From the NCBI RefSeq assembly GCF_017815535.1, contig NZ_CP072596.1:930001-994000 (forward strand): a DNA stretch of 64,000 nt, in the 5' to 3' direction. The first letter of the stretch is position 1. The number at the start of each line of letters is the position of its first letter. Under the pieces are notes generated by a model. The model was not told the origin of the DNA and did not search any database. It saw only the letters and a program-made list of their open reading frames with translations. This stretch comes from Tessaracoccus sp. MC1865. GTDB lineage: Bacteria; Actinomycetota; Actinomycetes; Propionibacteriales; Propionibacteriaceae. The position numbers and the translations under genes are program-made. Positions 1-8,974 of this stretch are shown here, one piece after another.

Positions 1-1
1 G

Positions 2-367
2 GACGTCGTCGACGAGATCTCTGCCCGCACCGTGGGGGAACTCCTCCGCGCCCAGCCCGCCCTCATGACACCGCTCCTGCGCGGCTGGGTGGAGGAGGAG
101 GACCTCTGGCTGCGGCGCACCACGATCATCTGCCAGCGGTTGTTCCGGCAGGCCACCGATCGTGAGCTGCTGACGCACGCGATCGAGCACAGCATCAGCG
201 ACGGCGACTTCTTCGCGCGCAAAGCCATCGGCTGGGCGCTGCGCGAATACTCCAAAACCGACGGCCCATGGGTGCGCACCTACATCGCGGCCAATGCGGA
301 CAGGCTCTCGCCGCTCTCGGTGCGGGAGGGCCTCAAGTGGCTGGGCCGCCCGTCGTCGGCAGGTTGA
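2..367 (+). CDS. DNA alkylation repair protein (AlkD-like), C-terminal part
   Basis: The reading frame is open from the first bases of the window, so the gene begins upstream and only about 121 C-terminal residues are visible. They resemble the last HEAT-like helical repeats of the DNA alkylation repair (AlkD, PF08713) family: an arginine/tryptophan-rich stretch LWLRRTTIICQ, then DFFARKAIGWALREYSK, the region that in AlkD lines the DNA-binding cleft. Known AlkD proteins are monofunctional glycosylases that remove bulky or cationic alkylated purines. The GTG at 32 is internal, not a start. The family assignment is from motif recognition and rests on the C-terminus only. Confidence 0.7.
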   Translation, partial: DVVDEISARTVGELLRAQPALMTPLLRGWVEEEDLWLRRTTIICQRLFRQATDRELLTHAIEHSISDGDFFARKAIGWALREYSKTDGPWVRTYIAANADRLSPLSVREGLKWLGRPSSAG

Positions 368-417
368 GCCCTCCAGCCGGGCGTGCCTCGCCGCACCGGT
401 ATCGTCGAGGGGTGGAC

Positions 418-1383
418 ATGGTGGAGATCTCCCTCGACAGCCCCGTTTCAGCGCTGGGCCGCCTCCTCCTCGTCGAGACGGAGGCCGGCCGGAGCATCAT
501 CCGCAGGACCTCCCAGGGCGGCACCCACACGCTCACCGCGTACCTGCCGGACGGCCGCAAGACAGACTTCGAGGGCGTGCGCGGGGAGCGCACCCTGAGG
601 CAGGCCGTGGCCACCGTGTCGGCCGCCCGCCCGCTCCGGGCCTTCCAGGTGGAGGGCGGCGAGGTCACGGCCAAACTGCGGCCGGCGCAGACCTTCCTGT
701 CCTACCTGCCGTGGGTGGTGGGGATCGCGCTGGCCGGACTGGGCGGCGTCGGCGACGCCTTCGGCCTCCTCCGCTTCGTGTTCCTCGCGCTCGGCATCAC
801 CATCATCCTCGTGGCCCAGGACGCCTTCAAGAAGGGCCGCCGGTATCGCGACTGGGCCGTGGAGACCGGCGACGGCGACGTCAGGGCCATCGACTTCCCC
901 CTGCCGGCGCTGCCCGAGGAGATCGAGGTCGACGACGTCAAGGAGGAGTACGGACGGCTGCTCAGTGACATCGTCTACCGCATCGAGTTCCCCGCACTGT
1001 TCGACCCCCACGAGCCCACGTCGAAGGAGTTCACCCTCGCACTGCTGCAATGGGACAACAACGACGGCGTGGCCGGCGATGACGAGCGGCGCGAGCTCGC
1101 CCGCCGCGTGCGGGCAACCTTCGCCGCCGCACGGGCGAACGCCGAGCGGATCGGGATGGCGCACCTGCCGCAGGCGGCCCAGTTCCGAGCGACCACGGCG
1201 CTCAAGGCCGCCAGGCTCGCCGTCGATGAAGCGGCACCCGCGCCGGAGCGGGAGACAGCGCTGCGCCGAGCCGTCGAGATCCTCGACGACTTGGCGCTCT
1301 ACTACCTGCCCACCGGGACGGAAGCGCGCAGGGCCATCACCGGCAGCACCCCGCCGCAGCTCCCCGGAAGGCGGGCCTCCTGA
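418..1383 (+). CDS. membrane protein of unknown function, tandem paralogue 1
   Basis: I do not recognise a named family. The 321-residue protein has a soluble N-terminal region of about 95 residues, two closely spaced hydrophobic segments (roughly residues 100-140) and a cytosolic-looking helical C-terminal half. The ATG was chosen because GAGGGG (407-412) sits 5 nt before it; GTG at 412 is in frame but has no such spacing. The C-terminal half is clearly related to that of the next gene: both contain IxYRIExPALFDP, a later ANAER motif and end in ILDxLALYYLP. The stop overlaps the next start (TGATG), so the two are probably translationally coupled. Confidence 0.75.
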   Translation: MVEISLDSPVSALGRLLLVETEAGRSIIRRTSQGGTHTLTAYLPDGRKTDFEGVRGERTLRQAVATVSAARPLRAFQVEGGEVTAKLRPAQTFLSYLPWVVGIALAGLGGVGDAFGLLRFVFLALGITIILVAQDAFKKGRRYRDWAVETGDGDVRAIDFPLPALPEEIEVDDVKEEYGRLLSDIVYRIEFPALFDPHEPTSKEFTLALLQWDNNDGVAGDDERRELARRVRATFAAARANAERIGMAHLPQAAQFRATTALKAARLAVDEAAPAPERETALRRAVEILDDLALYYLPTGTEARRAITGSTPPQLPGRRAS

Positions 1384-2375
1384 TGTACGCCACCTGGCAG
1401 CAGGTCCCGCCCGACACCACGTGGGCCGGCTTCGCGCCCGGCGCGGTGCTGCTCTACAACGACGACGAGGCCGTCGTCGTCGACGCGCGGCGGGGACAGA
1501 AGGACAAGATCAAGCTGCGCATCCAGCGGCCCAACGGCGAGCGGTTCGAGCGTGACGTGAAGCCCGGCGAGTCCCTGGGGGCCCAGGCGGCCTCCCTCCT
1601 GGAGGGCCCCGGTGCCCGGGCGATGGTGCTGCCTGCCGTGATCTGGCACGAGGACCAGCTGTTCTCGCCGCGCAACATCGCCGCCCTGCTGGCCAGCGCC
1701 CTCGTGACCACCGTGTTCATGGTCCTGACCAGCCTGAACTCGAACCCGATGTCGTTTCTGTACCTGTCGTTCATGATCGCCGGCGCGGCCGCCATGGGCG
1801 TGCGGCGGCTCTGGAAGGGCGGCCGGCTCACCTTCCTGGCGCCGGACCGTCTGGGCCTGACGACGGGGACGATCCACGCCTATGCGCTGACGCGCGAGGC
1901 GGGCAAGTTGGGGGTTCCGCCGACGCCCGGCTCGGACCGGCGCGGACTCGCCTACCAACGCGTCGACGCGATCCGCGACGCCTACCTGGGCCTGCGCGGC
2001 GACATCGCCTACCGCATCGAGTCGCCGGCGCTCTTCGACCCGAAGGTGCCGGCCACGGCCGAGTTCGAGGCGGCGTTGGTGGCGTTCGACGACGTCACGG
2101 ATCTCACCTCCACCGACGAACTGGACGAACGCGCCACCGAGGTGGAACTGACGTTCAACGTGGCGCAGGCCAACGCCGAACGTCTGGGGCTCAGCCATTT
2201 CCCGGAACACGCCCGCGCGGATGCGCGCCGCGCGGGCAAGGCTGCCAGGCTCGCCGCCGGAGCCACCACGGAGGGGGAACGCCAGGCATCGCTCGCGCAG
2301 GTCAAGCGCATCCTCGACTCGCTGGCGCTGTACTACCTCCCCGCCGTCGACGAGAAGCTGGCCATCGAGAAGTAG
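1383..2375 (+). CDS. membrane protein of unknown function, tandem paralogue 2
   Basis: This 330-residue protein has the same plan as its upstream neighbour: an N-terminal soluble domain of about 90 residues (different in sequence), two hydrophobic segments around residues 100-140, then the conserved C-terminal region with DIAYRIESPALFDP, QANAERLGLSHFP and ILDSLALYYLP. Tandem duplication followed by divergence of the N-terminus is the simplest reading. The start overlaps the preceding stop by one base. It converges with an epimerase gene, leaving only 11 bp between stops. No catalytic motif is apparent and the function is unknown. Confidence 0.75.
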   Translation: MYATWQQVPPDTTWAGFAPGAVLLYNDDEAVVVDARRGQKDKIKLRIQRPNGERFERDVKPGESLGAQAASLLEGPGARAMVLPAVIWHEDQLFSPRNIAALLASALVTTVFMVLTSLNSNPMSFLYLSFMIAGAAAMGVRRLWKGGRLTFLAPDRLGLTTGTIHAYALTREAGKLGVPPTPGSDRRGLAYQRVDAIRDAYLGLRGDIAYRIESPALFDPKVPATAEFEAALVAFDDVTDLTSTDELDERATEVELTFNVAQANAERLGLSHFPEHARADARRAGKAARLAAGATTEGERQASLAQVKRILDSLALYYLPAVDEKLAIEK

Positions 2376-2386
2376 CCGCCGATGGC

Positions 2387-3220
2387 TCAGGCCACGACGT
2401 CGCGCCAAGAGTGCCGCGGACGCCACCCCAGCTTCTCGGCGGCGGCCCGGTTGCTGAGCAACGTGCCGAACTCCGCCACCTCGTCCGGCACCGTCAGGCC
2501 CGGGTGGATCGCCTTGAGGGCGTCGCGCGTGGGCATGTCGAGGATGATGTCGTCGGCGGCGATCACGAAGGAGTGCGCGCCGGTGAGGTCTGCGGTGAGC
2601 GCGTCCTCACAGGACTGGGCGACGTCGCGGGCGTCGATGTAGCCGAACAGGTTCCAGCGGCGCGCCTCGGGATCCTTCGCGAACGACGGCTGCATGGCGT
2701 AGTCGTCCACCGTGAAGATGTTCGACAACCGCAGCGCGATCACCGGGATGCCGGCCCACCGGGCGACCTCGGCGGCCATCGTCTCCGTCATCACCTTGCT
2801 GAGCGAGTACGTCGAGTTCGGCAGCGGGTAGTGGTCCTCGTCGACGGGGACATAGCGCACCTCGTCGAACGGCAGCCCCAGGGTGGTTTCGCTGGAGGCC
2901 CACACGATGCGCTTCAGCCGCAGCTTCCAGGCCGCCATGAACACGTTGGTGTTCATCAGCAGGTTCTGGTTGAGCGTGTGGGTGTCGGTGTGGATGTTGT
3001 CTGCCGGGATGTTGGCCAGGTGGATGACCGCGTCGGCGTCGACGAGGAGGTCCATGGCCTCGCCCACCTGCGTCAGGTCCGCCTTGAAGAAGCGGCCGTC
3101 GTACCAGGAGGGGCGCGGTGCGAGATCCGTGGCCACGACGTCGTGGTCGGTGTTGTCGGTGAAGTGGCGCAGGGTGGCCTGCCCGGCCTTGCCGCTGGCG
3201 CCCGTGATGACGATTCTCAT
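2387..3220 (-). CDS. NAD(P)-dependent epimerase/dehydratase family protein
   Basis: An extended short-chain dehydrogenase of 277 residues. The N-terminal Rossmann motif GASGKAGQ (residues 7-14) binds NAD(P), DADAVIHLAN follows at 61-70, and the catalytic pair is YSLSK (Tyr138, Lys142) with a preceding WASSE serine segment. The protein is shorter than sugar-nucleotide 4-epimerases (about 330 residues), so the substrate cannot be assigned. A TAGTCT box ends 6 nt before the ATG and no Shine-Dalgarno sequence is visible, so the mRNA is probably leaderless. It lies downstream of cysK on the same strand, separated by a strong hairpin, and is probably transcribed independently. Confidence 0.85.
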   Translation of the reverse strand: MRIVITGASGKAGQATLRHFTDNTDHDVVATDLAPRPSWYDGRFFKADLTQVGEAMDLLVDADAVIHLANIPADNIHTDTHTLNQNLLMNTNVFMAAWKLRLKRIVWASSETTLGLPFDEVRYVPVDEDHYPLPNSTYSLSKVMTETMAAEVARWAGIPVIALRLSNIFTVDDYAMQPSFAKDPEARRWNLFGYIDARDVAQSCEDALTADLTGAHSFVIAADDIILDMPTRDALKAIHPGLTVPDEVAEFGTLLSNRAAAEKLGWRPRHSWRDVVA

Positions 3221-3226
3221 GCCTTC

Positions 3227-3232
3227 AGACTA
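3227..3232 (-). promoter_or_regulatory. TAGTCT -10 box for the epimerase gene (leaderless)
   Basis: TAGTCT lies 6 nt upstream of the ATG on the minus strand, placing the transcription start at or next to the initiator codon. Its first T is also the last paired base of the hairpin that follows cysK. No clear -35 is seen, as that position is occupied by the hairpin. Confidence 0.5.
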
Positions 3233-3265
3233 GGGCGGCCGCTGCCTGTCGGCAGCGGCCGCCCT
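3232..3265 (-). terminator. GC-rich hairpin after cysK
   Basis: A perfect 15-bp stem (3232-3246 paired with 3251-3265) closes a 4-nt loop, 25 nt after the cysK stop on the minus strand. It lacks a U-tract but is the strongest dyad between cysK and the epimerase gene, so a terminator role for cysK is likely. It abuts the downstream promoter. Confidence 0.55.
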
Positions 3266-3289
3266 CGTCTCAAGCGGAAAGATGGTCGA

Positions 3290-4219
3290 TCAGTTGTCGA
3301 TCAGGCCCTCGAACAGGACTGTGGAGAGGTAGCGCTCGCCGAACGACGGGACGATGACCACGATGGTCTTGCCTGCATTCTCCGGGCGGGCCGCAACCTC
3401 GGCTGCTGCCGACAGTGCGGCGCCGGAGGACAGGCCGACCAGGAGGCCCTCCTCGCGTGCGGCCCGGCGGGCGAAGTCGACGGCCTGGTCGATGTTGCGG
3501 GGCAGGACCTCGTCGATGACGGAACGGTCCAGGATCTCGGGGATGAAGTTGGCGCCGATGCCCTGGATCTTGTGCGGGCCGGGCTGGCCGCCGGAGAGGA
3601 TCGCCGATTCCTGCGGTTCCACGGCGACGATCTGGACGCTGGGCTTGCGCTCCTTCAGGACCTGGCCGACACCGGAGATGGTGCCGCCGGTGCCGATTCC
3701 CGCCACGACGATGTCCACGGCGCCGTCGGTGTCGTTCCAGATCTCCTCCGCGGTGGTGTTGCGGTGGATCTCCACGTTGGCGGGGTTGGCGAACTGGCGG
3801 GCGAGGATGCCGCCGCGCTCAGCCGCGATCTCCTCGGCGCGCTCGACCGCGCCGCGCATGCCAGCGGGGCCGGGGGTCAGCACGAGCTCGGCACCGTAGG
3901 CGCGCAGCAGTGCGCGGCGCTCCAGCGACATGGTCTCGGGCATGGTCAGGACCACCTTGTAGCCGCGGGCGGCGCCCACCATGGCCAGAGCGATACCGGT
4001 GTTGCCCGAGGTGCCCTCGACGATGGTGCCGCCGGGCTGCAGTTCGCCGGAAGCCTCAGCTGCGTCGACGATGGCCACGCCGATGCGGTCCTTGACGGAG
4101 TTGGCGGGGTTGTAGAACTCGAGCTTCGCGGCGACGATGGCGTTGTCGCCGGCGACCCGGTTCAGCTTCACGAGGGGGGTGCGACCGACGAGGGCCGTGA
4201 CGTCAGAGTAAATGCTCAT
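3290..4219 (-). CDS. cysK: cysteine synthase A (O-acetylserine sulfhydrylase)
   Basis: Makes L-cysteine from O-acetyl-L-serine and sulfide using pyridoxal phosphate. The 309-residue length is typical. Lys43 in NSVKDR is the Schiff-base lysine, [11 protein letters not shown] is the substrate loop, [10 protein letters not shown] binds the cofactor phosphate, and SSGAA near the C-terminus contacts the pyridine nitrogen. I chose the start [12 protein letters not shown] because homologues begin there; a longer frame extends upstream but has no family similarity. No serine acetyltransferase gene (cysE) is adjacent. It is transcribed away from guaA. Confidence 0.95.
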   Translation of the reverse strand: MSIYSDVTALVGRTPLVKLNRVAGDNAIVAAKLEFYNPANSVKDRIGVAIVDAAEASGELQPGGTIVEGTSGNTGIALAMVGAARGYKVVLTMPETMSLERRALLRAYGAELVLTPGPAGMRGAVERAEEIAAERGGILARQFANPANVEIHRNTTAEEIWNDTDGAVDIVVAGIGTGGTISGVGQVLKERKPSVQIVAVEPQESAILSGGQPGPHKIQGIGANFIPEILDRSVIDEVLPRNIDQAVDFARRAAREEGLLVGLSSGAALSAAAEVAARPENAGKTIVVIVPSFGERYLSTVLFEGLIDN

Positions 4220-4242
4220 GCCACCGCCAACCGCGCTGACAG

Positions 4243-4256
4243 GGGGATTATTCCCC
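4243..4256. promoter_or_regulatory. dyad in the cysK/guaA divergent intergenic region
   Basis: The 179-bp region between the divergent cysK and guaA starts contains GGGGA-TTAT-TCCCC about 24 bp before the cysK ATG. A second imperfect dyad, GAGGGCACG-N5-CGTGCCTC, lies near 4288-4309. Either may be an operator for cysK, but I recognise no known regulator site. The rest holds the guaA -10 box. Confidence 0.25.
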
Positions 4257-4385
4257 GGCGCGGGAATTCGGCTCCACGAATTTTTCGAGGGCACGGCTGA
4301 CGTGCCTCGATCCCGACGAACTGGCGACGTGTCCAGGGTCGGTGAGCGAGGCTCTCCCCGTTAGGGCGGAGCAGCCCCGCGACAT

Positions 4386-4391
4386 TAGACT
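4386..4391 (+). promoter_or_regulatory. TAGACT -10 box for guaA (leaderless)
   Basis: TAGACT ends 7 nt before the ATG and no Shine-Dalgarno sequence lies between them, the pattern of a leaderless actinobacterial promoter. No convincing -35 hexamer is visible. Confidence 0.5.
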
Positions 4392-4398
4392 CCTCACC

Positions 4399-5949
4399 AT
4401 GACTGCCCACGAGAAGGTGCTGGTCGTCGACTTCGGCGCCCAGTACGCCCAACTGATCGCGCGCCGTGTGCGCGAGGCCAATGTGTACTCGGAGATCGTC
4501 AGCCACAGGCTGAGCGTCGAGGAGATGATGGCCCAGAAGCCCGCCGCGATCATCCTCTCCGGTGGACCGTCCTCGGTGTACGCCGACGACGCGCCCTCTG
4601 TCGATCCCGCCATCTTCAGCGCGGGGGTCCCGGTCCTGGGCATCTGCTACGGCTTCCAGGCGATGGCGCAGGCCCTCGGCGGCACGGTCGCGAAGACCGG
4701 CCAGCGCGAGTACGGCCGCACGTCCCTGTCGATCGCCGAGGGTGGCTGCCTGCTCGGCTCGCTGCCCAACACCCTCAACGTCTGGATGTCGCACGGCGAC
4801 TCCGTGAGCAAAGCCCCCAAGGGCTTCAAGGTCCTCGCCCGTACCGCCGGCGCCCCGGTGGCGGCGTTCGAGGACAGGGAGCGCGGGCTCGCTGGCGTGC
4901 AGTGGCACCCCGAGGTCAACCACACCCAGTGGGGCCAGCAGGTCATTGAACACTTCCTGTTCAACATCGCCAAGCTGACTGCCGACTGGACCCCGGAGAA
5001 CATGGTGATGGAGTCCATCAACGCGGTCCGCAGCCAGGTGGGCGACAAGCATGTCCTCTGCGCGCTGTCCGGCGGCGTCGACTCCGCCGTCGCCGCCGCG
5101 CTCGTGCAGCAGGCCATCGGCTCGCAGCTCACGTGCGTGTTCGTCGACCACGGCCTCCTTCGTGAGGGTGAGGTCGAGCAGGTCCGCACGGACTTCGTGG
5201 CGGCCACCGGCGTGGACCTCGTCTTCGCCGACGAGCGTGAGCGCTTCCTCACCGCGCTGGCAGGCGTCAGCGATCCGGAGGAGAAGCGCAAGATCATCGG
5301 CCGCGAGTTCATCCGCACCTTCGAGGAGAAGGCGCGCGAGATCGCGGGCGACCGGGGCATCGACTTCCTCGTCCAGGGCACGCTGTACCCGGATGTCGTC
5401 GAGTCCGGCGGCGGCGAGGGCGCGGCCAACATCAAGAGCCACCACAACGTTGGCGGCCTGCCGGACGACCTGCAGTTCACGCTGATCGAGCCGCTTCGCC
5501 AGATGTTCAAGGACGAGGTGCGCGCCGTGGGCGAGCAGCTCGGCCTTCCTGAGGCCATGGTGTGGCGCCATCCGTTCCCCGGCCCCGGCCTGGCCATCCG
5601 CATCGTCGGCGAGATCACCGAGGACCGCCTCGCGATCCTCCGCCAGGCTGACGCCATCGCGCGCGAGGAACTGGCGAACGCCAAGCTGGAGCGCGAGATC
5701 TGGCAGTTCCCCGTCGTGCTGCTGGCGGATGTCCGCTCCGTGGGCGTGCAGGGTGACGGCCGCACCTACGGCCACCCCATCGTGCTGCGCCCAGTCGTGT
5801 CCGACGACGCGATGACGGCCGACTGGGCCCGTCTGCCCTACGAGCTGCTGGAGAAGATCTCCAGCCGCATCACCAACGAATGCCCTGAGGTCAACCGCGT
5901 GGCGCTCGACATCACGAGCAAGCCGCCGGGCACCATCGAGTGGGAGTGA
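4399..5949 (+). CDS. guaA: GMP synthase (glutamine-hydrolysing)
   Basis: Converts XMP to GMP in the last step of guanine nucleotide synthesis. The 516-residue protein has all three expected parts: an N-terminal class I glutamine amidotransferase with nucleophile Cys83 (GICYG) and partners His170 and Glu172 (WHPE); an ATP pyrophosphatase domain with the P-loop SGGVDS near residue 224; and the C-terminal dimerisation domain ending in [13 protein letters not shown], the classic GuaA terminus. The ATG is preferred over an upstream in-frame GTG (4342) because homologues start at the amidotransferase domain and a TAGACT box lies 7 nt upstream. Confidence 0.97.
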   Translation: MTAHEKVLVVDFGAQYAQLIARRVREANVYSEIVSHRLSVEEMMAQKPAAIILSGGPSSVYADDAPSVDPAIFSAGVPVLGICYGFQAMAQALGGTVAKTGQREYGRTSLSIAEGGCLLGSLPNTLNVWMSHGDSVSKAPKGFKVLARTAGAPVAAFEDRERGLAGVQWHPEVNHTQWGQQVIEHFLFNIAKLTADWTPENMVMESINAVRSQVGDKHVLCALSGGVDSAVAAALVQQAIGSQLTCVFVDHGLLREGEVEQVRTDFVAATGVDLVFADERERFLTALAGVSDPEEKRKIIGREFIRTFEEKAREIAGDRGIDFLVQGTLYPDVVESGGGEGAANIKSHHNVGGLPDDLQFTLIEPLRQMFKDEVRAVGEQLGLPEAMVWRHPFPGPGLAIRIVGEITEDRLAILRQADAIAREELANAKLEREIWQFPVVLLADVRSVGVQGDGRTYGHPIVLRPVVSDDAMTADWARLPYELLEKISSRITNECPEVNRVALDITSKPPGTIEWE

Positions 5950-5951
5950 CG

Positions 5952-5986
5952 AAAACCCCCAAGCTGCGTTGCAGCTTGGGGGTTTT
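5952..5986. terminator. bidirectional terminator between guaA and the PspC genes
   Basis: A perfect 16-bp stem (5952-5967 with 5971-5986) closes a 3-nt loop. The stem ends in AAAA on one side and TTTT on the other, so it gives a U-tract in both directions. It sits between two convergent genes, 2 nt after the guaA stop and 9 nt before the end of the opposing gene. Confidence 0.9.
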
Positions 5987-5995
5987 CCTGTGCGG

Positions 5996-6265
5996 TCAGA
6001 TGTCGTAGTTGGGTCCCTTGGGGCCCTGGTTCTTCCGGTCGTCGTACCAGGTGCGTGCCTTGTCGAAGCCCTCCTCGGCGATGGTGCCGCCGTCTTCGCG
6101 GGGGACCACCGCCCACAGGATGAGGTACACGAGCAGGCCGCTGCCGGCGAAGATCGAGATGAGGATGAAGGCGACGCGCACCATGGTGACGTCGACGTTG
6201 ATGGCCTTGGCGACGCCGGCGGCGACGCCACCGATCATGCCGTTACGGGAGCGGGTGAGTTTCAT
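5996..6265 (-). CDS. PspC domain protein, small
   Basis: An 89-residue membrane protein. The N-terminus (MKLTRSRNGMIGGVAAGVAK) is the start of a PspC domain, followed by one transmembrane segment (VRVAFILISIFAGSGLLVYLILWAVV) and a short charged tail. PspC-domain proteins act in envelope-stress sensing, often as membrane anchors or partners of sensor kinases. The start was placed at MKLTRSRNG; its ATG overlaps the stop of the upstream gene by 4 nt (ATGA). It is the last gene of a three-gene leftward operon facing a PspC-fused histidine kinase. Confidence 0.88.
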   Translation of the reverse strand: MKLTRSRNGMIGGVAAGVAKAINVDVTMVRVAFILISIFAGSGLLVYLILWAVVPREDGGTIAEEGFDKARTWYDDRKNQGPKGPNYDI

Positions 6266-6459
6266 GATTGTTCCTTCCGGTTGGTGGTGCGGCCACGTGT
6301 TGCGAGGAGCCCGATCGTGCCTGCTGCGGCCAGGGTGACGGCGAGGATGGGCTGAATGAGGGGCGAGGCGATGTGCCCCGCGAGGAGGAGTACGACGGCG
6401 AAGCCGACGGCCACCAGGCCGATGGCCAGGGCGGCGATGTCGAGCGATGGGCGGTTCAT
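6262..6459 (-). CDS. small two-helix membrane protein in the PspC operon
   Basis: A 65-residue protein made almost entirely of two hydrophobic helices (IAALAIGLVAVGFAVVLLLAG and ILAVTLAAAGTIGLLATRG) followed by a basic tail. It overlaps the genes on either side by 4 nt each (ATGA), a tight arrangement that strongly supports it being real. The layout resembles the small membrane proteins found between PspC proteins and LiaI/LiaF-like partners. The specific role is unknown. Confidence 0.75.
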   Translation of the reverse strand: MNRPSLDIAALAIGLVAVGFAVVLLLAGHIASPLIQPILAVTLAAAGTIGLLATRGRTTNRKEQS

Positions 6460-7610
6460 GCGGACTCCTTGATGAGCACGTCGGACAGTTGGGCATGGAC
6501 GTCGATGTGGAGACCACCGGTCGCCGTGCCCGCGTCTGCGGCGCTTCCCGGCGCCACGGTCACGTCGGCCAGCCACAAGGTGGTGGTCATCTCCTCGACG
6601 GGCCCGGGCAGGATCAGCTCGACGTCGGAGGCGATCACCTCAACCCGCAGTACCGTCTGGTCGTCGAGCTGCATGCCGCTCAGGTCCACGACGCCCTCCC
6701 TGCCGACGAGCCGCACCACGTCGGTGTCGTCGGTGGGGGCAGGGGCGGGGCCGACAGCGGTCTGGGTGGCGAGCCACCCCGTCGCGACGATCGAGGCGGC
6801 CAGAGCGGCCAGCACCACGCGGGGGATCCGGCGGTCGCGGGCGGCCAGCGCGCAGATCACGGTGACCACGCCGCCGGTGGCGGTGGTCGCGGCGAGCGTG
6901 GTGCTCAGGTCGTAGCCGAGCAGCCCCGCCGAGACGAACGACGCTGCCATCATCGCCACGATGACCGCGACGCCCATCCACCAACCGTTCTTGGCCTGCG
7001 GCACCAGCATGCGCGGCGCCGGCGGCTCCTCCGGGGCGTAGAGGTCGACGGTGGGCAACTGCCTCGACGGCACCGCCGCGCGATGCGAGCCCACCGCCTC
7101 GTTGATGCCGCGGCGCCAGTGCTCCACCAGGGTCTGGTCGTCGAGCGGGGCGACGGCGGGCGTGCCGGAGGGCAGCGGGTGGTGGGCCGGCGGGAAAGCT
7201 CCGGAATTCCGCGCACGACGGCGAACCAGCACCAGCGCGATGAGCACCAGGACGCCGGCGCCCCAGGGGAGGGGGAGGGCGGCGTCGAGGGTGGCCACCA
7301 CGATGATGGTGGAGATCACTACGGCGGCCTTCTGCATCAAGGGGGACCAGTCCCGGAAGCCGGGCAGCACCTGGTCGATGGGGCGGGTGCCCTGCGGGCC
7401 GCGGGTCAGGACGGTGCCCCAGCCGTAGAGTGCCAGGCCGAGGCCGGCGCAGAAGGCGAGCACGATGAACACGACGCGCACAAGGACCACGTCGACGCCC
7501 AGCCGCTCGGCGATGGCGCGGCTGAGGCCGGTGGAGACGCCGGCGGCCTCCGGGCGCTGCAGGGCGCCGAGGCTCGGGTCGAACCAGCCGAGGTCGAGTT
7601 CTGTGGTCAT
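6456..7610 (-). CDS. PspC domain protein with C-terminal toastrack-like region
   Basis: A 384-residue membrane protein. An N-terminal PspC domain (about residues 1-75, including GLSRAIAERLGVDVVLVRVVF) is followed by further hydrophobic segments near residues 90-125 and 205-290. The last 90 or so residues are beta-rich and threonine/valine-rich and resemble the LiaF/toastrack domains fused to PspC in many Gram-positive bacteria. Such proteins are thought to pass envelope-stress signals to a partner two-component system; one is encoded divergently. The start MTTELDL is preferred over an upstream in-frame ATG because the PspC domain begins there. The assignment of the C-terminal domain is tentative. 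Confidence 0.8.
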   Translation of the reverse strand: MTTELDLGWFDPSLGALQRPEAAGVSTGLSRAIAERLGVDVVLVRVVFIVLAFCAGLGLALYGWGTVLTRGPQGTRPIDQVLPGFRDWSPLMQKAAVVISTIIVVATLDAALPLPWGAGVLVLIALVLVRRRARNSGAFPPAHHPLPSGTPAVAPLDDQTLVEHWRRGINEAVGSHRAAVPSRQLPTVDLYAPEEPPAPRMLVPQAKNGWWMGVAVIVAMMAASFVSAGLLGYDLSTTLAATTATGGVVTVICALAARDRRIPRVVLAALAASIVATGWLATQTAVGPAPAPTDDTDVVRLVGREGVVDLSGMQLDDQTVLRVEVIASDVELILPGPVEEMTTTLWLADVTVAPGSAADAGTATGGLHIDVHAQLSDVLIKESA

Positions 7611-7723
7611 GGCTCCAGTCTGCTCTCGCCTGGGCCGAAAGAGCATCGGGTGAGCCCCTGAAGCGCCCCTGGAAACGGCTCTCCGGTCTGGCCTGAGGAG
7701 GATGCCCGTGACAATCTGGGGTC

Positions 7724-8974
7724 ATGACTCAGCTACCGGTGGTGCCCAACGCGCCCACGCGCGCGCCGCTGCAACGCCGCGTCGAGTCCGGGGTGATCGC
7801 CGGTGTCGCCGCCGGTCTCGCCGCCCACCTGGGCGTCAACGTGCGCATGGTGCGGTTGGCCTTCGTGATCGCCGCCCTGCTCTCCGGCCTGGGTCTGCTC
7901 GCCTACGGCGCCATGTGGGTGCTGCTGCCCAGCGGCAGGCTGGAGGAGGCCGCGGGCCTCGAGGCCGCCACCCGACGCGGCATGCGCCCCACGCTGCTGC
8001 CCGCCTCGCGCCCGGACCACGGTGTGCTGGTGGCCGGGGGCCTGGTGGTCGTCGGCCTGCTGTGGCTTTTCGTCTCGGGCGGTGTGGTCCCGACGGCGCT
8101 GTTCTGGCCGATGGTGATCGGTGGTGTGGGCATCATCGTGATCTGGCTGCAGGTCGACGAGCGCGTGGTCACCACCCGCAGCACCGACACGCGGTTGTGG
8201 GCCCGCGTCACCCGCGGCGGCGGCACGATGAGCATCGTGCGCCTGGTCGGCGGGCTGGTGCTCGTGGGCGCCGGAATCTCGTGGACGCTCGCCACGCAGA
8301 TCGGCCTGGCCCAACTCCCAGGGGTGCTCGGCGCCTCCGCGCTGCTCCTGGCCGGCCTGTTCATTGTGGCGGCCCCGTGGCTGTACCAGCACCGCAACCG
8401 GGTGCGCCGTGCCGACGCGGAGCGCCACCGCGCCGAGGCGCGCGCCGACATGGCTGCGCACCTGCATGATTCCGTCCTCCAGACGCTTGCCCTCATCCAG
8501 CGCCAGGCGGACGATTCCGCCACCGTCGCCCAACTGGCCCGCCGTCAGGAGCGTGAACTGCGCACCTGGCTCTACGGCGAGACGGCCCGGGCCGCGTCGC
8601 TGCGTTCCGCCCTGCAGGAGATGGCCACCGACGTGGAGGGCCGGTTCCCCGTCGACGTCGAACTGGTCTGTGTGGGTGACGCCACCGTCGACGACAAGGT
8701 GGAGGCCCTCATCCTCGCCACCGGTGAAGCCGTCACGAATGCGGCCAAGCATTCGGGCGCGTCACGCGTCGACGTGTACGCCGAAGTGGACGATGGACAG
8801 ATCGAGGTGTTCATTCGGGACCGTGGCAAGGGGTTCGATACCGAGCAATTGCCCGACGGACGCATGGGCGTGAGAGAATCGATCCGGGCTCGCATGGAAC
8901 GTTACGGGGGTAGCGCGACGATCCGCTCGGAGCTCGGGGACGGCACTGAAGTGAAATTGGAGATGAGCGGATGA
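7724..8974 (+). CDS. PspC-fused sensor histidine kinase
   Basis: A 416-residue membrane kinase. Residues 18-75 form a PspC domain (ESGVIAGVAAGLAAHLGVN then a transmembrane helix), followed by about three more helices up to residue 225. The kinase part is of the HisKA_3/HATPase type that partners LuxR regulators: the phosphoacceptor is His248 in HLHDSVLQ, the N-box is GEAVTNAAKHSG and the G-box is DRGKGFD. It overlaps the response regulator start by 4 nt (ATGA). It faces three PspC-type membrane genes, so the five genes probably form one envelope-stress circuit. GACAAT at 7710-7715 is a possible -10 box. Confidence 0.92.
   Translation: MTQLPVVPNAPTRAPLQRRVESGVIAGVAAGLAAHLGVNVRMVRLAFVIAALLSGLGLLAYGAMWVLLPSGRLEEAAGLEAATRRGMRPTLLPASRPDHGVLVAGGLVVVGLLWLFVSGGVVPTALFWPMVIGGVGIIVIWLQVDERVVTTRSTDTRLWARVTRGGGTMSIVRLVGGLVLVGAGISWTLATQIGLAQLPGVLGASALLLAGLFIVAAPWLYQHRNRVRRADAERHRAEARADMAAHLHDSVLQTLALIQRQADDSATVAQLARRQERELRTWLYGETARAASLRSALQEMATDVEGRFPVDVELVCVGDATVDDKVEALILATGEAVTNAAKHSGASRVDVYAEVDDGQIEVFIRDRGKGFDTEQLPDGRMGVRESIRARMERYGGSATIRSELGDGTEVKLEMSG

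Noticed and set aside
2411-4300. Open frame of 629 codons antisense to the epimerase gene and cysK
   Set aside because: It covers two real minus-strand genes and shows low-complexity composition with no domain.
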